From Blastocatellia bacterium (GTDB lineage Bacteria > Acidobacteriota > Blastocatellia > Pyrinomonadales > Pyrinomonadaceae): a stretch of DNA of 64,000 nt. Location: assembly GCA_003488005.1 (NCBI GenBank), contig DNND01000053.1, forward strand, positions 43,570 through 107,569. The letters are read 5' to 3'. Below, one piece after another: positions 25,732-34,180 of the stretch (its first letter is position 1; each line of letters starts with the position of its first letter). The translations under genes and the position numbers were made by a program. A model generated the notes under the pieces. That model made no database searches. It was not told the DNA's origin and saw only the letters and a list, made by a program, of their open reading frames with translations.

Positions 25732-26001
25732 ATGGAAGTTCACGAGTTAGTCATTGAGATGAAACTGCTGGAGCGTCGTCTTACGCTTTATGAAGAGAAG
25801 TACGGCGTTTTGAGTGAAGACTTCTATACTGCACTCGTGTCCGGTGAGTTGTCTGCTTATGACGCATTCGACGAATCACGCGCGGATTTCAGCCGGTGGA
25901 AGGGGATCTACGAAACCTTACGACGCCGGATGGATGCTTACCGGAAGCAACTTGAAGGACGTGATTTGGTCGAAGTTCTCCGCGTTCAACCCTCCTACTA
26001 A
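25732..26001 (+). CDS. TumA-like antitoxin (inferred)
   Basis: An 89-residue mostly helical, acidic protein (MKLLERRLTLYEEKYGVLSE; FYTALVSGELSAYDAFDESR; WKGIYETLRRRMDAYRKQL). The pattern 'EEKYGV-S--FY-A---GEL' followed by a charged helix matches the small partner commonly encoded before TumE-family toxins. It has a strong Shine-Dalgarno (AAGGAGAAG) and its stop codon directly abuts the toxin's ATG with no spacer, as expected for a coupled toxin-antitoxin pair. The antitoxin role is inferred from this arrangement. Confidence 0.65.
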   Translation: MEVHELVIEMKLLERRLTLYEEKYGVLSEDFYTALVSGELSAYDAFDESRADFSRWKGIYETLRRRMDAYRKQLEGRDLVEVLRVQPSY

Positions 26002-26421
26002 ATGATCGACAATCCGTTGAAGTCATTGAGCGACTACAGCCGTTTTGTCGGGGAGTTGCTCGGCCAGCCAAACGTCCAGAGTTCGACTGTAGCCGTCTGG
26101 TCTGATAGCCCGTACACGAGCGTGGCTGAGGGCGAAGTGTTTTTTACCAATGGCTTGCGCTTACGTATGCGCGAAGAGATCGATTTGGATGCTGGTTTGA
26201 TCACGTCGTACGGATATGAAATCTATCTAGGCGACGAGCGCTTGTATTGGTACGACGATTTCCCACATCCAAACGACCCAAAGCTGGCTTCGACCATGCC
26301 CCATCATAAACATATTCCCCCGGACATTAAGCACCATCGCACTCCCGCACCAAACATGAGCTTTACCTATCCAAATCTTCCCGCGCTAATCCAGGAAATT
26401 GAGGAAGTCGGCAAGCGGTAA
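26002..26421 (+). CDS. TumE-family (DUF6516) toxin-like protein
   Basis: A 139-residue protein whose C-terminal half, with [20 protein letters not shown] then [13 protein letters not shown] and [13 protein letters not shown], matches the TumE/DUF6516 toxin family closely. The N-terminal half ([31 protein letters not shown]) is a beta-sheet of the same family. The His-rich [13 protein letters not shown] segment is a likely active or metal-binding site. Type II toxin activity is known for the family, but its precise target was not derivable from the sequence. It follows its putative antitoxin with zero spacing. Confidence 0.75.
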   Translation: MIDNPLKSLSDYSRFVGELLGQPNVQSSTVAVWSDSPYTSVAEGEVFFTNGLRLRMREEIDLDAGLITSYGYEIYLGDERLYWYDDFPHPNDPKLASTMPHHKHIPPDIKHHRTPAPNMSFTYPNLPALIQEIEEVGKR

Positions 26422-26459
26422 GAGCCCGCCGTCAATGGAGCGCGCAGTCATTCTTGATT

Positions 26460-27464
26460 ATGAAAACCGAAACCGAGGCGCCGGCTAACGGTGAAGCCCT
26501 TTCCGATAACCCCACAGCCAGTTTTAGTATTGGCGTTAGCGACGCGGACACGCGCGTGGATGCTTTCCTTGCGGCCCAAATCGCTGGCTGGAGTCGCGCG
26601 CGCTTGCAACGGCTGATTGAGGACGAAGATGTACTCGTCAATGGGAAGCCCGCAAAAGCTTCGTACAAGTTGCGCGCGGGAGACGAAATTGAAGTTGAAC
26701 TGACGCCGCCGCCGGCGGCCACTTTCACTCCCGAAGACATTCCGCTCGAGATCATTTTTGAAGACGATTCGCTAATCGTGGTCAACAAACCGGCCGGTTT
26801 GGTGGTCCATCCGGCTGCCGGCATTCATTCGGGAACGCTCGCCAACGCACTCGCCTATCACTTTCAAAAACTCTCGACGCGCGCCGGCGACATTCGTCCC
26901 GGCATTGTTCATCGGCTGGACAAAGATACTTCCGGACTAATGGTTGTTGCGAAGAACGAAGCAACGCACGAGAATCTGGCGGATCAGTTTCGCGCGCGCG
27001 AAGTGTTCAAAAGCTATGTCGCGTTGGTCCATGGCGTCGTCAAGCAGCAATCAGGACGAATTGAACAGCCAATAGCGCGCGATCCGCGAACCCGAATTCG
27101 CATGGCCGTGGTTCGAGCCGGACGAGGTGCGTTGTCACTCTACAAGGTTCGCCGGAGCTTTAAATCGTTTACCTTGCTTGATGTCGAATTGAAGACTGGC
27201 CGCACGCATCAGATTCGCGTGCATCTATCCTGGCTAAAGCATCCGGTTGTTGGCGACGAAGTCTATGGCGGCGGCCGCGACAAAACTGTTCAGGACGTCA
27301 GGCTGCGAGCTGCAATCCGCAAATTGCATCGGCAGTTTCTGCACGCTGAACGGCTCGGGTTTCGCCATCCTGCCAGCGGCGAAGCGCTGCAGTTTGTTGC
27401 GCCCTTGCCGGACGAGCTAACTAAGTTACTGGCTGAATTGGACGCCGCTGCCGGTACGAATTAG
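26460..27464 (+). CDS. RluD-type ribosomal large subunit pseudouridine synthase
   Basis: A 334-residue RluA-family pseudouridine synthase. An N-terminal S4 RNA-binding domain (about residues 22-75, RVDAFLAAQIAGWSRARLQRLI) precedes the catalytic domain. HRLDKDTSGLMVVAK carries the catalytic Asp, and LKTGRTHQIRVHL and HPVVGDEVYGG are family signatures. It would modify uridines in helix 69 of 23S rRNA if orthologous to RluD. The S4 domain and length fit RluD better than RluA, but RluC cannot be excluded. The ATG at 26460 is preferred to a TTG two codons earlier. Confidence 0.92.
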   Translation: MKTETEAPANGEALSDNPTASFSIGVSDADTRVDAFLAAQIAGWSRARLQRLIEDEDVLVNGKPAKASYKLRAGDEIEVELTPPPAATFTPEDIPLEIIFEDDSLIVVNKPAGLVVHPAAGIHSGTLANALAYHFQKLSTRAGDIRPGIVHRLDKDTSGLMVVAKNEATHENLADQFRAREVFKSYVALVHGVVKQQSGRIEQPIARDPRTRIRMAVVRAGRGALSLYKVRRSFKSFTLLDVELKTGRTHQIRVHLSWLKHPVVGDEVYGGGRDKTVQDVRLRAAIRKLHRQFLHAERLGFRHPASGEALQFVAPLPDELTKLLAELDAAAGTN

Positions 27465-27650
27465 GATGGAACGCATGGTTTGCGAGGCGAGGCGATGTTT
27501 AGTTTGTTGCTACCGGTATGTTCTTATGATTGCAGCGATTACTTTGGTTGCGTAGTGGTTTTGAGGGCAACTAGCGCCGACAGGCAGGGCATCAAAGCGC
27601 TGTCTCCAACCGGTCGAACGTCACATTGAATCTTCCCCAAAACACATAAC

Positions 27651-28655
27651 ATGACACTGTTTCGTTTTTCTTTTCTTTGGCGGCTGCTGCTGCTCGTTTC
27701 ATTCTCGATGGTTGCCAGTGTGGCACAGGCGCAAAAGCCCAAGCCCACACCGACGCCGCCGCGCGATGACGACCAGGAAGCAATCACCACGTTCATTCGG
27801 CGCGTGCGGTTGCCGATAACGGTTATGGATAAGAAGGGTCAATTCGTTCCCGGACTTACCAAAAACGACTTTCTGATCTTAGAGGACAAGGTGCCGCAGC
27901 AAGTCGAGACGTTCGCAGACGATCTGGGCGAAGCGCTGCCGCTTTACGTCGTTGTCTTGATGGACACGTCGCCGTCAACTGCTGGAAAGTTAAAGTTTGA
28001 GCAGGAATCGGCGATGAATTTTATCCACACCGTGGTGCGACCGCGTCGCGACCGGGTTTTGTTCGCGACCTTTGATCATCAGATTAATTTGCGTCAGGAC
28101 TTTACCGACAAACTTGATCTGCTGGACAAGGCAGTTGGCGGCGTGAAGAGCCTGGGAAATCAGACGGCGCTGTTTGACGCGGTCTGGCAATTCTGTGATG
28201 AAAAATTGAGATCCGTTGCCGGACGGCGCGTGATGGTGATTGTCACTGACGGTGAGGACACTTACAGTCGGGCCAATATTAAGGATGCAATCGATATCGC
28301 GCAGCGCACCGAGACGACCATCTACGCGATCTCAACCAAGGCGGGATTTCTTTCAACTGTACCGGGAGTAGAAGCCGGCGAAGTTAAAGATCGTAAGGAT
28401 CGGGATCTGACCACGTTGGCCGAAGAAACCGGCGGCGTTGCCTTTTTCACCGGAGACATGCTTTCGCTCGAACGCTCGTTCACAAAAATATCCAAAGAGT
28501 TGCGGGCGCAATACCTGTTGACTTATAAACCGCTGAATGATCGTTACGATGGCAGCTACCGAAGGATCCAAGTCAAACTTGCCGCCGGGCATAGCGATTT
28601 GAAAGTAAGAACTAAACAGGGCTACAAGGCTATCGCCGATAGCGTCAGGCCGTAA
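27651..28655 (+). CDS. Secreted VWFA-related domain protein (acidobacterial type), first copy
   Basis: A 334-residue protein with a signal peptide (residues about 1-28, ending SVAQAQ), a short KPKPTPTPP linker, a beta segment (LPITVMDKKGQFVPGLTKNDFLILED) and a von Willebrand factor A domain. The MIDAS motif DTSPS (about residue 105) and the later VTDGEDTYS provide metal ligands. The tail LRAQYLLTYKPLNDRYDGSYRRIQVKL is the hallmark of acidobacterial VWFA-related proteins. These bind metal ions and probably partner proteins in the envelope; function is otherwise unknown. It is followed after 7 bp by a paralogue. Confidence 0.88.
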   Translation: MTLFRFSFLWRLLLLVSFSMVASVAQAQKPKPTPTPPRDDDQEAITTFIRRVRLPITVMDKKGQFVPGLTKNDFLILEDKVPQQVETFADDLGEALPLYVVVLMDTSPSTAGKLKFEQESAMNFIHTVVRPRRDRVLFATFDHQINLRQDFTDKLDLLDKAVGGVKSLGNQTALFDAVWQFCDEKLRSVAGRRVMVIVTDGEDTYSRANIKDAIDIAQRTETTIYAISTKAGFLSTVPGVEAGEVKDRKDRDLTTLAEETGGVAFFTGDMLSLERSFTKISKELRAQYLLTYKPLNDRYDGSYRRIQVKLAAGHSDLKVRTKQGYKAIADSVRP

Positions 28656-28662
28656 GCAGGAC

Positions 28663-29832
28663 ATGAAGATGTTAATTCAAGGATTGGGAAAACTAAGTTT
28701 GACGTTGGCGCTCCTGGTTGCCGTGTCGCTGGCGGCGATGATCGCCAATCGATCCTTTGCCCAGACACCCGCCGGCGCCGACGCACAGAAATCGAGAAGC
28801 AGGCGCGCGTCCGAAGTAGCCTCGCCTACACCGCCGGTAAATCCAAAGGAAGACCTGCCGGGGGAAACGGATGACGTTGTACGCGTCGAAACGAATCTAA
28901 CAAATATCTTTTTTACCGCCGCGGACAGCAATAAGCGCTTTGTGAACACGCTGAAAAAGGAAAACATCCGCATCACCGAGGATGGCCAACCTCAGGAAAT
29001 TTTCACCTTTCTAACGAATGTGGATTTGCCGCTCTCGATCGGCATCCTCATCGACACGAGCAGTTCGGAAGAACGTACGCTGCCGGATGAAAAAGCGGCA
29101 GCTCGCTCATTTTTGGAAGCAGTCATGCGGCCCGACAAAGACGAAGCAGCAGTTGTTTCTTTCACCGGCGATGTGACGCTGGAACAGGGCTTCACGGGCA
29201 ACGTTGATCGCCTGCGCAAGGCGATCGATCGCGTAGAGTTCATACCGCCATCCGGTTACATCGGCGGCGGAGTAGTCGTCGGTGGTACTCCTCCCATCTC
29301 TGGCTCAAATCAAATGCTGGCCGGGTCGACCGCCATCTGGGATGCGGTTTGGGCTACCTCCAACGAACTCCTGTCAGATTCGGCGGCGGAAAACACGCGC
29401 CGCACTATCATTCTGCTTACCGATGGTTACGACACCATCAGCCAGATGAAGATGAGCCAGGCGATTGAGCGCGCGCAAAAAGCGGATGCGCTCATTTATG
29501 CCATCGGCATTGGGGATATGTATCAGGGTGGAGTCGATGCAGGCTCGTTGAAGAAGATTGCCGAACAAACCGGCGGACGCGCTTATTTTCCACGGAACGA
29601 ACGAGAGCTTCGCGGCGCCTTTGCCCAGATTCAGACGGATCTGCGCGAACAATATTTAGTCGCTTACTCGCCATCAAACAAAACCCACGACGGCGCTTAT
29701 CGGCGAATTCAGATCGAAGTAATCGATCCGGAAGTGCGCAAGCAGAATTTAAAACTCAACTACCGGCCGGGTTATTTTGCAAAGACAACCGACGGCTCGC
29801 TTCCCACCCGCAAGCGCACTCAGCCCGACTGA
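28663..29832 (+). CDS. Secreted VWFA-related domain protein (acidobacterial type), second copy
   Basis: A 389-residue paralogue of the preceding gene. It has a signal peptide ending SFAQ, a Pro/Ser-rich linker, the VRVETNLTNIFFTAADSNKRFV beta segment and a VWFA domain with MIDAS DTSSS and LTDGYDT. The tail LREQYLVAYSPSNKTHDGAYRRIQIEV matches the first copy. It carries a glycine-rich insertion absent from the first copy (YIGGGVVVGGTPPISG, about residues 200-215). The 7-bp spacing indicates an operon; the two products may form a heteromeric adhesion or sensing complex. Confidence 0.88.
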   Translation: MKMLIQGLGKLSLTLALLVAVSLAAMIANRSFAQTPAGADAQKSRSRRASEVASPTPPVNPKEDLPGETDDVVRVETNLTNIFFTAADSNKRFVNTLKKENIRITEDGQPQEIFTFLTNVDLPLSIGILIDTSSSEERTLPDEKAAARSFLEAVMRPDKDEAAVVSFTGDVTLEQGFTGNVDRLRKAIDRVEFIPPSGYIGGGVVVGGTPPISGSNQMLAGSTAIWDAVWATSNELLSDSAAENTRRTIILLTDGYDTISQMKMSQAIERAQKADALIYAIGIGDMYQGGVDAGSLKKIAEQTGGRAYFPRNERELRGAFAQIQTDLREQYLVAYSPSNKTHDGAYRRIQIEVIDPEVRKQNLKLNYRPGYFAKTTDGSLPTRKRTQPD

Positions 29833-29956
29833 GCCACTCACGGCTCCTCGACTTTACTGGTCCGATTTCTGCTTTAAACAGTTTCCCTGAAGAGTAGTCG
29901 CTCAGATTCAATGCTCGGGTGACGGCTCGATGTTACCTTGCCTTGACAGAGCGAGC

Positions 29957-29962
29957 TATACT
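29957..29962 (+). promoter_or_regulatory. Putative -10 element of the addiction module
   Basis: TATACT ends 7 bp before the antitoxin ATG at 29970. With a TTACCT 18 bp upstream this could drive a leaderless or nearly leaderless transcript. Confidence 0.35.
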
Positions 29963-29969
29963 GACATCC

Positions 29970-30209
29970 ATGAGCACAATCAATGACCTTGAAAAAGAAG
30001 TATTGGCACTTCCTGCTGCCGAGCGTGAGCAACTCGCCACCGCCGCCTGGGAAAGTTTGGTCAACGATCCCGGCGCGCTTACTGACCCCGGTATTGACCC
30101 GGAAGGGATCGAGATTGCCTTGCAACGAGACGCTGAACTCGATTCGGGGGCGATTCAAGCCATCGGGCACGCCGAGTTCATAAGACGCACTGGTGGTAGC
30201 GATGAATGA
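29970..30209 (+). CDS. Addiction-module component (antitoxin) protein
   Basis: A 79-residue protein of the 'putative addiction module component' family: an N-terminal LEKEVLALPAAEREQLATAAWESL helix pair with the LPxxER-LA pattern, then a short linker and a charged C-terminal helix. The family partners RelE/ParE-type toxins. The ATG at 29970 was preferred to an upstream frame start at 29919, because the added residues are unlike the family. It overlaps the toxin gene by 4 bp (ATGA), giving translational coupling. Confidence 0.85.
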   Translation: MSTINDLEKEVLALPAAEREQLATAAWESLVNDPGALTDPGIDPEGIEIALQRDAELDSGAIQAIGHAEFIRRTGGSDE

Positions 30210-30499
30210 GAGTTGAGTATCACCCCCTCACCACGTCGGATCTAAACAACGCGGTCGCGTTCTACAACCGTCAACAAGCAGGACTCGGTGACGAACTGCG
30301 CACTGAGATTTATGCCTCGATTGAGCGAGTTCTTGCGAGTCCCACTCAGTTCAGTATCGTCTCAAAAGGCATTCGCCGCTGTCTTGCGCATCGTTTCCCG
30401 TACGCAATCTTATTTCGTGTCATAAGCGAAGAAACTTTGCGAGTTCTTGTCATCCGTCATCACCGTCGCCATTCGAGCTTTGGTCTTCGCCGCCGATAG
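30206..30499 (+). CDS. RelE/ParE-family toxin
   Basis: A 97-residue protein with the RelE/ParE fold: YHPLTTSDLNNAVAFYNRQQAGLGDEL is the N-terminal helix pair, IRRCLAHRFPYAILFRV and TLRVLVIRHHRRH are the C-terminal strands. The ParE-type 'FPY-I-F' and the 'I-HH-R' ending are clear. Members either cleave mRNA at the ribosome or inhibit gyrase; the ParE-like end favours the gyrase-type subgroup but that is inference. It is complete and overlaps its antitoxin by 4 bp. Confidence 0.87.
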   Translation: MRVEYHPLTTSDLNNAVAFYNRQQAGLGDELRTEIYASIERVLASPTQFSIVSKGIRRCLAHRFPYAILFRVISEETLRVLVIRHHRRHSSFGLRRR

Positions 30500-30586
30500 C
30501 GCTCTTTGGACTTTACGAACTTATTCACTCAACTCTGACTGGGCGGCCCGGTCGAGCACTACCGGGCTCTGATTGGTTTAAGCTTA

Positions 30587-32260
30587 CTACTCATCAGGTT
30601 TTTTGCGCGCCTTGACGTCGGTCATGATGATGGTTACGGCGAGGCCGATGCCGGCGATGGCGGCAAGCAGGAAGAAGATCATCGCGAAGCCGGGATAGCC
30701 GAGGATGCGAAACGAAGTCTCGACACGCATTAGCATTGACGCCCCCACGATTAGGGCGGCGAGCACGAGGCCCAGACTGATCCGGTTCGCTACTTTCTGA
30801 AGTCCCTCCACCACCACCTTCTCGTCAATCGTGTCGACATCGACCTTCAATTCGTTATTGCCGATTGTGTCGAGAATCTTGTTGATGCGCGCGGGAAGTT
30901 TTTCTACAAACTCCTTCAGTTCCACTACGCCGCCAATCAGATTCCCCGGTGCGATGCTCTGCATCAAGTTGCGTTGCAGAATTTCTGTCGCTCGTTGACG
31001 GATCACTGCAGCCGGTTCGAAAGACGGATCCAAAGTAAAGACAACACGGTCAAGATTGAGTAGCGCTTTCGCGACCATGGTGAATTCCGAAGGCAGGCGG
31101 AACCAGCAATCGGCGGAAATTTTTGTAATCTCGAGTGCGACTTGTCCGGAGTTTAGCCGGCTCAAGTTTGAATCCGCGTGTTCGGCGACCAGCTCAGCGA
31201 CCCGACTCGTAAACTCGGACTTGTTAAAGCCGGGTTTTGCCTCACCCATCCTAATTGCTGTTTCGGCCGCCTCTTCGCCGCGTCCCTCACTGATGGCCAG
31301 CATCAAGCGCAACAAGTTGTCGCGAAAGCCCGGGAGCAGGCGGGTAACCATTCCCAGATCCAGCAGCGCGATGCAGTCGTCTTCGGTAAGCATGACATTG
31401 CCGGGATGAGGATCGGCATGGACCAACCCATCGAGCAGTATCTGCTTGAGATAGGCGCGAAATAATTCCCGCGCCAACCCGGGGCCGTCAATTTCCATCA
31501 GGCGTAACGGGCTGAGGTCGGTAATCTTTTTGCCCGGAATATATTCCATCGTGAGGACGCGGGCGGTTGAAAAAGCTTCAATCGGATCCGGAATGACTAT
31601 TCGGTCAAACTCGCGAAGGTTCTCGGCAAAGGTGATTAGGTTGTTGGCTTCAACCTTAAAGTCCAGCTCGCGCAACAAACTTCGGCGCAAACCCAATAAC
31701 ATGTTTTCAAACTCGTAACGCTTGCCAATTTCGGTATGCGTATCAAGGAACTGGGCCATCTGGCCCAGGGCTTCGAGGTCTTCAATAATCTGTTCGCGAA
31801 TATTGGGGCGCTGCACTTTGACTACGACCGCGCGGCCGTCGCGCATATGCGCGAGATGCACTTGGGCCAACGATGCAGCAGCCAGCGGTTCAGGATCGAA
31901 ATCGGCGAAGGCTTTGGAGATGCGGACACCCAGTTCACCGGAAACGATCTCGTCAACCTGCTCGTAGGGAAAAGGCTCAATGCGATCCTGCAAACGCGAT
32001 AGTGCTTCCAGGTAAGGGGTCGGCAAAAGATCGGCGCGCGTCGATAGCAGTTGGCCCAGCTTGATAAACGTCGGACCAAGTTTTTCCAGGTCCGCGGCGA
32101 GTTCTTCTGCCTCAGGCCGCGTTTCGGCCAATTGCATGTCGTCCAACTCGATGCTGTCTTCCAGACCAGCCTGTTTGACCAGATCTGAGCGTCCATATTT
32201 GACGAACAGCAGGGCGACGTCTTTGTATCGTTTCAGGCGTTCGGGTTTAAGCGAAACCAT
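30587..32260 (-). CDS. ABC1/AarF/UbiB-family atypical kinase
   Basis: A 557-residue UbiB-type protein. The family's KxGQ motif (FIKLGQLLSTRADLLP, about residue 66) and the Ala-rich loop replacing the P-loop (LAAASLAQVH) are present. VVKVQRPN carries the ATP-binding Lys, HADPHPGNVM the catalytic Asp loop and LLDLGMV the metal-binding Asp. Two C-terminal membrane helices (LGLVLAALIVGASMLM; FAMIFFLLAAIAGIGLAV) anchor it. UbiB proteins support quinone biosynthesis and lipid homeostasis through ATPase activity. In a menaquinone- or ubiquinone-using respirer this fits the presence of nuoAB, but no ubi/men genes lie nearby. Confidence 0.92.
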   Translation of the reverse strand: MVSLKPERLKRYKDVALLFVKYGRSDLVKQAGLEDSIELDDMQLAETRPEAEELAADLEKLGPTFIKLGQLLSTRADLLPTPYLEALSRLQDRIEPFPYEQVDEIVSGELGVRISKAFADFDPEPLAAASLAQVHLAHMRDGRAVVVKVQRPNIREQIIEDLEALGQMAQFLDTHTEIGKRYEFENMLLGLRRSLLRELDFKVEANNLITFAENLREFDRIVIPDPIEAFSTARVLTMEYIPGKKITDLSPLRLMEIDGPGLARELFRAYLKQILLDGLVHADPHPGNVMLTEDDCIALLDLGMVTRLLPGFRDNLLRLMLAISEGRGEEAAETAIRMGEAKPGFNKSEFTSRVAELVAEHADSNLSRLNSGQVALEITKISADCWFRLPSEFTMVAKALLNLDRVVFTLDPSFEPAAVIRQRATEILQRNLMQSIAPGNLIGGVVELKEFVEKLPARINKILDTIGNNELKVDVDTIDEKVVVEGLQKVANRISLGLVLAALIVGASMLMRVETSFRILGYPGFAMIFFLLAAIAGIGLAVTIIMTDVKARKKPDE

Positions 32261-32364
32261 TCGTATACAGTCCTTTTGCGGGTGATTGTACTAAAAATTG
32301 TGCTGATGGCTCTACCGGTGTGCACCCAGCAATTTATGGGCCAACTGCTTTAAGAAGAAAGAGA

Positions 32365-32455
32365 GCAAACCGTTAGTTTGCGGCGGTGTGTCAAGCCATT
32401 CAAGGGCCATTCAAGGGTTGAGTCACCACGAACGACCGCAAACTAACAATTTTGC
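32365..32455. repeat. REPIN-like doublet of GCAAACT palindromes
   Basis: A short palindrome (GCAAACCGTTAGTTTGCGG, 32365-32383) and its inverse partner (CCGCAAACTAACAATTTTGC, 32436-32455) flank a 52-nt spacer. Both units are near-palindromes around GCAAACT and AGTTTGC. Same family as 50463 and 51258. Confidence 0.75.
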
Positions 32456-32480
32456 TTACGAAGATGTCGGGGGTGAATTA

Positions 32481-34034
32481 TTAGTTGGAGGGAACTTTCG
32501 GAGCGGAGCCGGCAAGCGCTTTATCAATCGCCGCCCGCAAGCCTTCGGGACTTAACACCGTCAGCGTCGCGCCGTTGATAAAAATGGTAGGGGTGCTATC
32601 GATGCCATACTTCTCCCCGTCGTCGATATCATGACGAACTTCAGCGGCATACTTTCCGCTATCCAGGGCCGCATCGAACAACGCGCGATTCAAACCCAGG
32701 TCGCTCGCGTATTTCTTGAGCGACGGTACATCGAGCGCGTTCTGATTTTTGAAAAGTAACAAGGCATACTCCCAAAACTTTCCCTGCGCATTGGCGGCAT
32801 TAGCGGCTTCAGCAGCCTTGCGCGCATTCGCATGGGCCAGTAAAGGAAAATCGCGCACCACGAATCGGACCTTATTCCCGTAGCTCTTCAACACCTCATC
32901 AAGGATCGGTTGCATAGCCGCGCATGAAGGACATTGAAAGTCTGTAAACTCAACTATCGTGACCGGGGCGATTGCCTGACCGCGCGCGGGATCGTCGTCG
33001 ACACTGATCGATTGCACCAGCGCTTGCGGTTCAGAAATCAACAGGCGAATGTTGGCTTGCTTCCTCAGCTTGTCTGCCAGGGCGCCCTCTAGTTTTTGCT
33101 GTTCCTGATTCTGCAAGTAGCTCACAATCTGACTACGGACCGCATCGAGGCTGCCCTGAATGCTGCTTTGGTTTTCAGTGTAGAACTTAGAGATCTCAGT
33201 TTCAGTCGGCTGATGCGTCTTTTCGCTGATCTCGGTTCGCACCAGCTCTTCCGGCGCGACGTTGCGACGGCTCGCTTCAGCCAGCAATAACAAGTTGTAG
33301 ATCGTCTGGTCCAACGCCTCTTTTTCCAACAGATAAGTGCTTAAACGAAGCTTGTAAACGAAAGGCCGCAAGCGCTCATCGATCATCGCGGCGGTTATCG
33401 TTTTGCCGGCAACCGTCGCCAGCACTGTTGCGGGCGGAAGTGTTGACGCGTTGACATCAGCGCCATTCACTACCGGCATGGCCGTCCGTAGTCGATTCAC
33501 CAACTCTCCCGACAAACGCGTTTCCTTTTCGCCGAGCAAATAAGCAGCCACGTCTTTCTTCATCGTCTCAGGGTCGCTCTGGTTGATTGCATCGCGATTT
33601 GTCTCGACAAACTTATTAATCTCAGCAGCCGTTGGCTCGGTTAGCTTTCGCTTTACTTCAACGTCGTACAACTGCTGCGACGTCATTTTGCGCCGCGAAG
33701 CCTCAGCGTCGAGCAACAAGGTATTGAGCTGGAGTTCCAGTATTTGGCGGCGCGCTTCCGCAATCTTGTCATTCAAACTTTCGGCTTCTTCGCGGGCGCG
33801 TGGATCAATTTCGGCCGTCGTCACGTTTTGCCCATTCACCACGGCGAGCAGCACTGGCGCAGCCGGCGGCCGGACCGTTGGCGCCGTTGGTGAGGGTTGG
33901 GCCACCGGAATTACAACTTCAGGCCTTGCGGCATTACGTCGCGCCGGACGCTGCCTTCGCGCAGTCTGTGCAGCGACGTTCCCAAGCGCAAACAGCATGA
34001 AAACGATTAGCAAAACAGTTTTAGGTTTATTCAT
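32481..34034 (-). CDS. Exported DsbA-like thioredoxin domain fused to two SurA-like segments
   Basis: A 517-residue exported protein. After a signal peptide (about residues 1-22) comes a basic, Pro-rich linker, then two related helical segments of about 130 residues (VLLAVVNGQNVTTAEID; TVLATVAGKTITAAMID), each resembling the SurA/PrsA N-terminal chaperone region. The C-terminal 175 residues are a DsbA-type thioredoxin fold with active site FQCPSCAAMQ and cis-Pro loop STPTIFING. It probably oxidises or isomerises disulfides in periplasmic clients held by the chaperone segments. No PPIase domain is seen. The fusion with duplicated SurA-like parts is unusual. Confidence 0.82.
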   Translation of the reverse strand: MNKPKTVLLIVFMLFALGNVAAQTARRQRPARRNAARPEVVIPVAQPSPTAPTVRPPAAPVLLAVVNGQNVTTAEIDPRAREEAESLNDKIAEARRQILELQLNTLLLDAEASRRKMTSQQLYDVEVKRKLTEPTAAEINKFVETNRDAINQSDPETMKKDVAAYLLGEKETRLSGELVNRLRTAMPVVNGADVNASTLPPATVLATVAGKTITAAMIDERLRPFVYKLRLSTYLLEKEALDQTIYNLLLLAEASRRNVAPEELVRTEISEKTHQPTETEISKFYTENQSSIQGSLDAVRSQIVSYLQNQEQQKLEGALADKLRKQANIRLLISEPQALVQSISVDDDPARGQAIAPVTIVEFTDFQCPSCAAMQPILDEVLKSYGNKVRFVVRDFPLLAHANARKAAEAANAANAQGKFWEYALLLFKNQNALDVPSLKKYASDLGLNRALFDAALDSGKYAAEVRHDIDDGEKYGIDSTPTIFINGATLTVLSPEGLRAAIDKALAGSAPKVPSN

Positions 34035-34180
34035 TTAGGGTGCTGGGCCGATCGGTCGGATTAACGGATGATCCTTGCAGTGACTTTAGAGCGCAAAACA
34101 ACACACGAAGTTGCCCGCTTTAGAACCTCAATTGGATGGAGAACTGGACAGACACAGTCTAAGGGAACGGCGTCGTTCGC

